Shown: positions 1 to 5,999 of the stretch, one piece after another | Position numbering within the stretch: the stretch's first letter is position 1 | Layout of the letters: each line of letters opens with the position of its first letter | DNA from: Candidatus Fermentibacterota bacterium | GTDB lineage: Bacteria; Fermentibacterota; Fermentibacteria; Fermentibacterales; Fermentibacteraceae | DNA: 11,070 nucleotides | Assembly: GCA_012523605.1 (NCBI GenBank) | Contig: JAAYTY010000190.1 | Span: forward strand, 1-11,070 | Reading direction: 5' to 3' | Translations under genes and position numbers: made by a program | Notes under the pieces: generated by a model | Database searches by the model: none | What the model saw: the letters and a program-made list of their open reading frames with translations, nothing else | What the model was told of the DNA's origin: nothing

Positions 1-1
1 C

Positions 2-463
2 CTCGACAGCCAGACAGCGGCGCTCGCGGCGCTCGAGAGGGAGATGACCATGCTCGGAGGATGGCTCGCCCGCCCCGAGTCCGGAGACGGCCTGGAGATC
101 GGCTTCCCAGCCGCCGGGAAGAAGTCGCCGGGAAACGGGATCCTTCTCTACTCGCCCGATCCGGTCTTCCTCTCCTTCGCGGAGGAGGTTCTCGGACAGG
201 CCTTTCCTTCACTGTCGAAGGCGACGGGGCTGGAGGAGCTCGCAGAGATGCAGAAGGATGCCGATCTCGTGATCCTGCGGGTGAAGCCTCACGAGTTCAC
301 ATTGGTCGCCTCGCTGATGGCCAGGATGCCGGAGCAGGGGATACTCCTCGCAACGGGCCTGAAGCCGGCGATCCCCTTCCTCTCCAGCAGGATCGAAGTG
401 ATCCAGCTCCCGGCCACCGCCGAGGAGCTCCTGGGATCGGTGAGGAGGATGACGATTGTATAG
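2..463 (+). CDS. Partial protein with C-terminal degenerate receiver-like (CheY-like) domain
   Basis: The frame is open from the first bases of the window, so the true N-terminus lies upstream; an internal ATG at 44 is unlikely to be the start. About 20 visible residues of helix (ALAALEREM) lead into a roughly 105-residue alpha/beta segment that begins at ILLYSPDPVFL. It shows alternating strands and helices like a response-regulator receiver: an acidic first turn (SPDP), a third strand DLVILRVKP, a LATGLKP strand and a closing LPATAEELLGSVRRM helix. In receivers the third strand normally ends in the phospho-accepting Asp (DLVILD); here that place is Arg, and the KP near the end is LP. I therefore infer a non-phosphorylated pseudo-receiver. 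It overlaps the next gene by 8 bp, so the two are probably cotranslated. Overall function is unknown because the upstream part is missing. Confidence 0.6.
   Translation, partial: LDSQTAALAALEREMTMLGGWLARPESGDGLEIGFPAAGKKSPGNGILLYSPDPVFLSFAEEVLGQAFPSLSKATGLEELAEMQKDADLVILRVKPHEFTLVASLMARMPEQGILLATGLKPAIPFLSSRIEVIQLPATAEELLGSVRRMTIV
442..448 (+). promoter_or_regulatory. Shine-Dalgarno sequence for the TTG-initiated gene at 456
   Basis: GAGGAGG lies 7 nt before the TTG at 456, inside the last codons of the upstream gene. This is a near-perfect ribosome-binding site and decides the TTG start over the ATGs at 477 and 498. Confidence 0.7.
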
Positions 464-953
464 CTCTGCACTGCTCATGCTCTCGCTCGTCTCCCAGATG
501 ACCGCCGAGGGCTTTCTTCAGATGCTCTGCGACACGGCCTCCACGGACGGCGGGCCGGCATACTGGCTGGAGACCTCGGCAGAGGACGCCGACGGACGCC
601 TTGCGAATCCGGACACACTGGAGGCGCTTCTCCCCACCCTGGGATACCTCTCGGTGATCCCCGGTGCGCCAAGCCTCCTCGAGGCCGACAACTCCACCAT
701 GAGCTACACTGTCTCCTATCCCGAGGCCGAGTGGAACTGGACGGACCGGGAGGGAAGGGTGCACAGGGCGCGGGGCGAAACCGTAGTCCAGCAGCGGGAG
801 GGCCGGTTCTACTGGGTCAGACTCCCCCTGTACAGGAGCGCCAGCGCCGGGCCGATGGAGAGACTCGTACTGGCGCTCACCCTGACCGGGTTCGTACTGC
901 TTCTCGGAGTAATAGTCCTCTGGTGGGTGCGGAGACGCTACCGGGAGATCTGA
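456..953 (+). CDS. Hypothetical single-span membrane protein, TTG start, coupled to upstream gene
   Basis: This 165-residue protein belongs to no family I recognise. The TTG start is chosen because of the strong ribosome-binding site 7 nt upstream; it overlaps the previous stop codon by 8 bp, which predicts translational coupling. A short hydrophobic stretch (residues 4-13) has no basic n-region, so it is at best a poor signal peptide. Residues 20-130 look soluble and rich in Trp, Tyr, Glu and Asp (for example PEAEWNWTDREG). Residues about 136-157 form one clear membrane helix (LVLALTLTGFVLLLGVIVLWW), followed by the basic tail VRRRYREI. By the positive-inside rule the tail is cytoplasmic and the body is outside the inner membrane. 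A role with the neighbouring pseudo-receiver protein is inference from coupling only. The gene ends 18 bp before a convergent gene. Confidence 0.7.
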   Translation: MYSSALLMLSLVSQMTAEGFLQMLCDTASTDGGPAYWLETSAEDADGRLANPDTLEALLPTLGYLSVIPGAPSLLEADNSTMSYTVSYPEAEWNWTDREGRVHRARGETVVQQREGRFYWVRLPLYRSASAGPMERLVLALTLTGFVLLLGVIVLWWVRRRYREI

Positions 954-971
954 CCCGGGGCGGGCGGACTC

Positions 972-1235
972 CTAGAAGCCCTCCCATTCGGACGAGAAAT
1001 CCAGAACCTGCGACGGCGCATCCTGCATGGTCGTCTCGAGGGCCATCGCCCTGTCTATGAATTCCTCGAGCTCCCGCTGGAGGAGGACCAGTCTGGCCAT
1101 GAAGGCCTGGTAGGCCTCGAAGTCAGTGTCGCTGGACACAGGCAGGTGGTCCGACTGGGAGAATGTGTCGTTCAGGTCGTGGATGACCTGCGAGAAGGCC
1201 AGCGCCAGCTCTGCCGCCTCCCTGAAACCCTTCAT
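972..1235 (-). CDS. Small helical protein, ATGA-coupled to the PAP2-hydrolase gene
   Basis: This 87-residue protein is not recognised. It has no Cys and no membrane segment. It is rich in Leu, Ala, Glu and Asp, and two helical stretches are likely: residues 1-28 (FREAAELALAFSQVIHDLND) and about 38-70 (YQAFMARLVLLQRELEEFIDRA). The second has heptad-like hydrophobic spacing that could form a coiled coil. The start is firm: ATG at 1235 overlaps the upstream stop as ATGA, and AAGGG at 1246-1242 sits 6 nt before it. The junction implies that it is translated together with the phosphatase-hydrolase. It could be an accessory or partner protein, but nothing in the sequence shows a function. The 18 bp between its stop and the convergent gene hold no clear terminator. 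Confidence 0.65.
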   Translation of the reverse strand: MKGFREAAELALAFSQVIHDLNDTFSQSDHLPVSSDTDFEAYQAFMARLVLLQRELEEFIDRAMALETTMQDAPSQVLDFSSEWEGF

Positions 1236-2722
1236 CTGCCGCCCTTCCCTGCCCCGGCTGCATCCGGGGTCAGGCGCGGAACATCGCGGACCGCTCCATC
1301 CTCGTCAACGAACAGCATCCTGCCCGGCACCGGTTCACGGATCAGGCCCAGCGCCTGGTCGAGCGCCTTCTCGAACTGCAGGCGGTTCTCTCTCGATGGG
1401 TCGCCCCACTTCGGATGCCCCGATCCGCCGAGTATCACAGCAGAGCCGAGAGGGGCCGCCGATGCAAGCCTCCGGCTCATGTCGGGGGGAGTGACGGTGT
1501 CCCGGCTGCCGCACACGAACACGAAGGGAATGCCGGGAGAGGCCTGAGCCAGGTAGTCGCCGGGCCTGAAGGCGTCGAGGCTCCGCCTTGCCGGGCGGGG
1601 CATGAGCGCCCTCAGTACAGCCGTCCTCCAGGCTCCGAGCTTCGAGCGCGCCGAATCGAAAAAGCCCGTGTAGCACCCGTGCGCTATTACTCCCATGAGC
1701 GGACCGGTGGAGAGGAGGCAGGCGGTCTTCACGGCCACTGCGGCTCCCATGGAGGAACCATAGATCAGGATGTCCCCTCCTCCTATGCCGGAATCGAGCA
1801 GTGCCATCAGTGCGCCCGAGAGATCCATCGCCTCGTCCGGCCCGCCGGTGGTCCTGGGCAGGGGGTGCCCGCTGTGCCCTCTGAACGGAACGAGAAGCAC
1901 CGAGAAGCCCCGTGCCGAAAACGCCTCGGCAGGCACGCCCATCGAAGACGTTCCGTTGTGCAGGCCGTGGCAGAGGACTGCAACCTGCCGGCCCCCGCGG
2001 GACAGCCAGCCCTCCACCCCCCAGCCGTCCAGCGACCTGAACCCGAAGGGCTCCCACACGCCCTGCCGAGGGGGCGCGGAGGGATCCCGGTCACCGCGGC
2101 GGAACCTCCGCGCATAAGCGACCACCTCCCGCACGGAAAGCTTCTTCCCGACAAGCGCCCATACGCCCGCGCCGGCCATCATCCCCACCAGCCATCCTGC
2201 AGCCACGTCGAAGGGGTAGTGCACGCCGTTGTAGACTCTGCTTGCTCCCACCAGCGCCGAGAAGATAGCACCGGGAACCGCCAGGGGTGGATAAGCGAGG
2301 CCGGCCACCGTCGCAAGAGCGGCCGAGTTTGCGGCGTGCGAGGAGGGAAACGACCTGTTGCCGTGGACCTCGGCTCTCTGCACGATCTGCTCCATCACAT
2401 CGGGATCCCTGCAGGGCCTCTGCCTTCTCACGGAATGCTTGACGGCATTCGCGGCGATGTCCGAAGCGCCGACGGCCAGCAGCATGGACAGCAGCACGAG
2501 CCTGGAATCCCTGGCCCACAGGCGCAGACCGGCCCCGAAGGGTGGGGCGAGCGCCGCCGGAGGCCTGCCCCACAGGAGGAGTGCAGCCCCGAGAAGGGCC
2601 AGAAAGGGAATCCAGTTGACCGGCCTGGAGATCCAGGGCATCACGGCATCCAGCAGACCGCACTCGATCCGCCTGTTGAGGAAAAGGAGGAGCCAGAGAT
2701 CCAACGACTGCAGAAATCCCAT
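1232..2722 (-). CDS. PAP2-family lipid phosphatase fused to alpha/beta hydrolase
   Basis: This 496-residue protein joins two enzymes. Residues 1-200 are a membrane-embedded PAP2 (type 2 phosphatidic acid phosphatase) domain with all three catalytic motifs: KHSVRRQRP (95-103), PSSH (126-129) and SR-x5-H-x3-D (161-172, His168, Asp172). Hydrophobic helices flank the motifs. Such enzymes dephosphorylate lipid phosphates, including undecaprenyl diphosphate and phosphatidic acid. Residues about 245-460 are an alpha/beta hydrolase with an HG oxyanion turn (252-253), the nucleophile elbow GSSMG (Ser324), Asp408 in CGSRD and His436 in GGSGH, so the triad looks complete. Its substrate could be an acyl ester or thioester but is not visible. 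A basic linker (about 200-222) joins the domains. I chose ATG 2722 because the family homology begins there. The frame is open to 3046, but that extension is Arg/Pro/Gly-rich, lacks family features and would overlap the divergent gene. The Shine-Dalgarno signal is weak. Confidence 0.88.
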   Translation of the reverse strand: MGFLQSLDLWLLLFLNRRIECGLLDAVMPWISRPVNWIPFLALLGAALLLWGRPPAALAPPFGAGLRLWARDSRLVLLSMLLAVGASDIAANAVKHSVRRQRPCRDPDVMEQIVQRAEVHGNRSFPSSHAANSAALATVAGLAYPPLAVPGAIFSALVGASRVYNGVHYPFDVAAGWLVGMMAGAGVWALVGKKLSVREVVAYARRFRRGDRDPSAPPRQGVWEPFGFRSLDGWGVEGWLSRGGRQVAVLCHGLHNGTSSMGVPAEAFSARGFSVLLVPFRGHSGHPLPRTTGGPDEAMDLSGALMALLDSGIGGGDILIYGSSMGAAVAVKTACLLSTGPLMGVIAHGCYTGFFDSARSKLGAWRTAVLRALMPRPARRSLDAFRPGDYLAQASPGIPFVFVCGSRDTVTPPDMSRRLASAAPLGSAVILGGSGHPKWGDPSRENRLQFEKALDQALGLIREPVPGRMLFVDEDGAVRDVPRLTPDAAGAGKGGR

Positions 2723-2877
2723 CGATATACGTCCAGCTTCGATCGAACACCCGGAGAGTCCCTCCGGGTCCCCGCGCCAGTCGGGGGAAGGCCTTCGGCC
2801 GCTCCATGCGCTGCCCGGATTGCCCGACACCCCACCCTCGCCTAGATTCACCGATAACCTATCACAGGACGGCCGGA
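2723..2877. promoter_or_regulatory. Divergent intergenic region between PAP2-hydrolase and GT-C genes
   Basis: This 155-bp stretch separates the two divergent start codons and should hold promoters for both. On the + strand TTGCCC (2820-2825), a 17-bp spacer and TAGATT (2843-2848) match the sigma70 consensus 4/6 and 4/6. AGGA (2866-2869) lies 8 nt before the ATG at 2878. On the - strand I see no convincing -35/-10 pair. Matches of this quality occur by chance, so the promoter is tentative. Confidence 0.35.
2750..2768. repeat. Short inverted repeat in the leader of the PAP2-hydrolase gene
   Basis: CCCGGAG (2750-2756) and CTCCGGG (2762-2768) form a perfect 7-bp stem with the 5-nt loop AGTCC. 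The element lies about 28 bp upstream of the ATG at 2722. It could be an operator half-site pair or an RNA hairpin in the leader. Such repeats are not rare in GC-rich DNA. Confidence 0.3.
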
Positions 2878-4335
2878 ATGCACAGAAGGCTTTGTCTGAC
2901 GGCTCTGCTGGCCATCTCGGCGGGCACCCACCTGCTGCTGCTGGGCGGAAAGAGCCTCTGGGCCGACGAGGCCTACACGGCAGGACTGCTTGACAGGAGC
3001 TTCCCCGAGGCGGCTTCGCTCTTCTCGAGGGGCACTCCCCATCCATGCGGCGGCTTCTTCCTCACATGGTCGTCGGCATCGCTCTTCGGCAGGTCGGAGT
3101 TCGGGATGAGGGCGCTAGTGTCACTGCTGACGGCCTCTTCCGTGATCCCGGTGTTCCTGTTCCTCCGGCGGCATCTTTCTCGCGGAGCCTTCTGGGGAGC
3201 GCTCTGCTGGGCGGCATCCCCGTGGGCGGTATCACTTGGGCAGGAGGCCTGGGTGTACGGGCCGCTGGCCGCCCTGACCGCATGGGCGATCCATCTCGCG
3301 GATCTGTCCTGGAGGGGTTCGAAGGCGGCGCTCGCCGCGTTTCTGCCCATCGCCGTCGCGGGTTTTCTCGTCCAACATATCTTCGTCTTCACGGCTGCAG
3401 CCGCTCTGGGCCTCTACCTAACCATTCCTCGCGGGAAGAGGGCCTCCCCGGCTGCACCGCTCCTGGCTTCGGCGGTCATGCTCGCCTCCTTCCTGGCGGT
3501 TTTCCTCCCATTCACCGGGCAGTTCGAAGCACGGGCGGAAAGGATGGCCGCCGCCGGCGTGGCCGGTATCGACTTCGGAAGGGTGCTGTCAGGGGCGGCG
3601 GGTGTGTTCTCGAGGCTCTGGGTGGGAGGTCTGATTCCCGAATCGTTGAGAGGCGCGCTGGCGAGCCGCGTCTCGACCGCGGTTCTGCTGGCCGCTGTCG
3701 CGCTGCAGACCCCGGCCGTCCTCCATGTCCTCCTCTCCCGGCGTACTCTAGACCGTGGGATCAGGATCTGGCTGGGAGCCGTCCTCCTGATCCCATTCCT
3801 GATCTTCCTGCGGGATTTCCCCACGCCGAGACAGTTTCCCCTCGCCGCTCTGGCGCTCGCCTTTTCAGCGGCGGCACTGGCTTCGAGGATGCGCCTCTAC
3901 GGGCCGCTGTCGGCGGCCTTCTGCATCGCGCTTCTCGTCCCCTACTACAATCTCCGGTCATTTCCATATCACCGAAGCGACTGGAGGGGCGCGGTTGCGC
4001 TGGTGGAGTCCCGTGCCGGCTCGGACGACCTGGTGATGCTCCTCGGTGCCAAAACCGCCCTGCAGGCCTGGGACTTCTACTCGCGGTCAAGCCTGGACAG
4101 GATCGCCCCGGAATGCCGCGACCCATATCTGGGCGATCGCGAAGCGAGCCCCAGGCTCGATCCGGCCCCAATCGCCGACAGCGCGGCGGCCGAAGGCAGA
4201 ACCGTCTGGTTCGTACAGGACTACTGGGGAGGCGCTCCGGTCGAGGCCTGGCTGGGTGACCTTCGGATCCGATCCGATACCACCCTGGGTACCGTGAGAG
4301 TGGTTCAGGCGGTTTCGGATGAGACGACTCCTTGA
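2878..4335 (+). CDS. GT-C membrane glycosyltransferase (GT39/ArnT-like)
   Basis: This 485-residue multi-pass membrane protein resembles the glycosyltransferase family 39 / ArnT / PMT_2 group, which transfer sugars from polyprenyl-phosphate donors on the outer face of the inner membrane. The first helix (about residues 4-23) is followed by SLWADEAYT with Asp30-Glu31, the acidic motif expected in the first outside loop of GT-C enzymes. Then come many hydrophobic segments (roughly 10 helices), including VSLLTASSVIPVFLFL and AAVALQTPAVLHVLL, with a QEAWVYG motif in between. A soluble C-terminal region starts near NLRSFPYHRSDWRGA and probably faces the periplasm. ATG 2878 is chosen because it directly precedes the basic n-region MHRRL and the first helix, and AGGA lies 8 nt upstream; in-frame codons upstream to 2806 give no family-like sequence. 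Acceptor and sugar are unknown. It diverges from the PAP2-hydrolase gene and precedes the radical SAM gene by 125 bp. Confidence 0.8.
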   Translation: MHRRLCLTALLAISAGTHLLLLGGKSLWADEAYTAGLLDRSFPEAASLFSRGTPHPCGGFFLTWSSASLFGRSEFGMRALVSLLTASSVIPVFLFLRRHLSRGAFWGALCWAASPWAVSLGQEAWVYGPLAALTAWAIHLADLSWRGSKAALAAFLPIAVAGFLVQHIFVFTAAAALGLYLTIPRGKRASPAAPLLASAVMLASFLAVFLPFTGQFEARAERMAAAGVAGIDFGRVLSGAAGVFSRLWVGGLIPESLRGALASRVSTAVLLAAVALQTPAVLHVLLSRRTLDRGIRIWLGAVLLIPFLIFLRDFPTPRQFPLAALALAFSAAALASRMRLYGPLSAAFCIALLVPYYNLRSFPYHRSDWRGAVALVESRAGSDDLVMLLGAKTALQAWDFYSRSSLDRIAPECRDPYLGDREASPRLDPAPIADSAAAEGRTVWFVQDYWGGAPVEAWLGDLRIRSDTTLGTVRVVQAVSDETTP

Positions 4336-4365
4336 GCCATCCGGACTGGAGGGCAGCGATATCTG

Positions 4366-4395
4366 CTCCGACGCGGCTTCGCCGCGCGGCGGGAG
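4366..4395 (+). other. GC-rich stem-loop in the 125-bp gap after the GT-C gene
   Basis: CGCGGC (4372-4377) and GCCGCG (4381-4386) form a perfect 6-bp stem around TTC. CTCC (4366-4369) and GGAG (4392-4395) could extend it with an internal loop. Only TTT follows, not a U-tract, so a classic intrinsic terminator is not shown. It may weaken read-through from the glycosyltransferase gene into the radical SAM gene. Confidence 0.35.
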
Positions 4396-4460
4396 GCTTT
4401 GCGGCGTAATCCTTCCGGCGCTTCCGTACCCCCCGGGCACGGTCCGGTAGTCCTGTCCGA

Positions 4461-5993
4461 ATGACGGACTTCCTCGTGGTCTCCCCCCCGCTCTGCACTC
4501 CGGCCGAGCCGTCGTCCGGCGCCTTCCTGCTCTCGGGCGCCCTCAAGGCAAGGGGTTTCACGGCTCCGTTCCTCGACCTCTCCCCGGAGTTCTTCTCATT
4601 CTGCCGTGAAGCCATGGAGGACGACCCCAGACGCGAAGCCTGGAGAAGGGCGGAAGCCAGGCTGAGGGAATCGAAGAACGGGTTCGACCCCGTCATCCAC
4701 AGAACCGCAACGGGGATCATCCATTCGGCTCTTGCGCATTCGACCGCCCTCCCCGCGGGCTGGAAGGCGACACTCATGGATCTGATCCCGCCCTTCGATA
4801 TTCACAGCCCCCTGCTGGTCAGGGAGATGTGCGAGAAAGGAAGGGATCCCTTCAGCGGGTTCTGGGATGCCGCCCTCGATCCGGTTCTGAAGGAGACGAG
4901 ACCGGAAACGGTTCTCCTGTCGCTTTCGTACCTCTCCCAGTTGGCCGGGGCGGTGAGCCTGGCATTCCGGCTGGAGAGGGCGGGGGTCCGCTGCATCGCG
5001 GGGGGCTCGCTGCCCAACAGCCTGGCGCTGACCGGGAGCGGCCTCGGGGTTCTCGGGAGGGTCCTGCCCGGACTGCGTCTGGGCGACGGCGGGGATCTCG
5101 CCGGACTCCCGCCCGGAAGGATCCTGGAGAAGGTTGTGTTCCCGGATCTGGCCGGGGGGACGGGCTGGATGTCCCCCAGGATGGTCGTGCCTTTCACTCT
5201 GAGCACCGGCTGCTGCTGGAACAGGTGCCTCTTCTGCCCGGACAGGGATGCGCCCTGGTCGGCCGCCCCGGCAGGGGCACTGGACATGTTCCTGGAGAGC
5301 GTGCCCGTGGAATCCCGGGGTTCCGGGCGCCCGGTTCTCCACCTGCTGGATTCCGCTCTTCCACCGGGACTCCTGGCTCGCGCCCTGCCTTCGATCAGGA
5401 GATCCGGGCTCGGTTTCTTCGGTTTCGCCAGGCCCACGCGCGAACTGCTCTCGTCCTGTCCTCCGAAGGATCTCGCCGATTCGGGGTGCCTCATGCTCCA
5501 GCTGGGGGTCGAGAGCGGAAGCCCCAGCATTCTGGAGCGCTTCTGCAAGGGATTCGGGCCGGAGGAAGCGGAGGAGACGCTGGTTGCGCTGGCCGGGGCG
5601 GGGATAAGAACCTATGCCTACCTGCTGTTCGGCCTGCCCGGCGAAGAGGACGCCGACCGGCGGGACACCGCAGCCCTGGTGGAAAGGGCCGGCGATTCGA
5701 TCGACTTCCTGAACCTCTCTATCTTCAACCTGCCCAGGCACTGCGAACTCTCGCGGAGGGCCGGAGAGTTCGGGATCGAGACGAGGCCTGCGGCAAGGAA
5801 CGAAGAGGATCGCATCGCCCTGTACCATGAGTTCACCTGGCGAGGAGAGACTCCCAGGGCTGTCTCGAGGCGGTTCATCGCAGGAGCGGCGAAGACCGGC
5901 ACCGCTCTCTATGACGCGGTCAAGCGCACTCCGAGATGGCTCAGGGCCTCGCACATGGCGATGATGCGTCTGCCGGGCAGGAATCCTCCCTGA
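4461..5993 (+). CDS. Radical SAM protein with N-terminal B12-binding-like region
   Basis: This 510-residue protein has the radical SAM cluster motif C-WNR-C-LF-C (Cys252, Cys256, Cys259), which holds a 4Fe-4S cluster that cleaves S-adenosylmethionine. It is preceded by an extra Cys251. Downstream are LGVESGS (348-354) and the GIRTYAYLLFGLPGE stretch (381-395), both typical of the Elp3/MiaB-like group. The N-terminal 215 residues open with FLVVSPPLCTPAEPSSGAFL and alternate strands and helices, like the cobalamin-binding domain of B12-dependent radical SAM enzymes. I do not see the DxHxxG lower-ligand motif, which many members of this class also lack. The substrate is unknown; relatives act on lipids, tetrapyrroles, peptides or RNA. 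ATG 4461 is the only good start; no clear Shine-Dalgarno sequence precedes it. It may share transcription with the upstream glycosyltransferase gene, but a hairpin lies in the gap. The gene ends 6 bp from the convergent PhoH gene. Confidence 0.82.
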   Translation: MTDFLVVSPPLCTPAEPSSGAFLLSGALKARGFTAPFLDLSPEFFSFCREAMEDDPRREAWRRAEARLRESKNGFDPVIHRTATGIIHSALAHSTALPAGWKATLMDLIPPFDIHSPLLVREMCEKGRDPFSGFWDAALDPVLKETRPETVLLSLSYLSQLAGAVSLAFRLERAGVRCIAGGSLPNSLALTGSGLGVLGRVLPGLRLGDGGDLAGLPPGRILEKVVFPDLAGGTGWMSPRMVVPFTLSTGCCWNRCLFCPDRDAPWSAAPAGALDMFLESVPVESRGSGRPVLHLLDSALPPGLLARALPSIRRSGLGFFGFARPTRELLSSCPPKDLADSGCLMLQLGVESGSPSILERFCKGFGPEEAEETLVALAGAGIRTYAYLLFGLPGEEDADRRDTAALVERAGDSIDFLNLSIFNLPRHCELSRRAGEFGIETRPAARNEEDRIALYHEFTWRGETPRAVSRRFIAGAAKTGTALYDAVKRTPRWLRASHMAMMRLPGRNPP

Positions 5994-5999
5994 ACGATC

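Noticed and set aside
1415..2845. Long + strand open frame (476 codons) opposite the PAP2-hydrolase gene
   Set aside because: No family motif, extreme Arg/Pro/Gly/His composition, and it lies antisense to a gene with intact catalytic motifs; typical GC-rich shadow frame.
2723..3046. 108-residue N-terminal extension of the PAP2-hydrolase frame
   Set aside because: Low-complexity Arg/Pro sequence without a signal or family match, and it would overlap the divergent glycosyltransferase gene.
3045..4259. Second + strand frame (404 codons) inside the GT-C gene
   Set aside because: Arg/Gly/Pro-rich, no membrane segments or motifs; the real gene in the other frame has the expected helices and DE motif.
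4366..4395. Intrinsic terminator after the GT-C gene
   Set aside because: A stem exists but lacks a U-tract, so it is listed only as a stem-loop.
4596..5954. Long - strand open frame (452 codons) opposite the radical SAM gene
   Set aside because: No recognisable domain and biased composition; the opposite strand has a complete radical SAM motif set.
4461..5993. RiPP-modifying radical SAM system
   Set aside because: No short precursor-like gene, RRE (PqqD-like) domain or peptidase is visible next to it.
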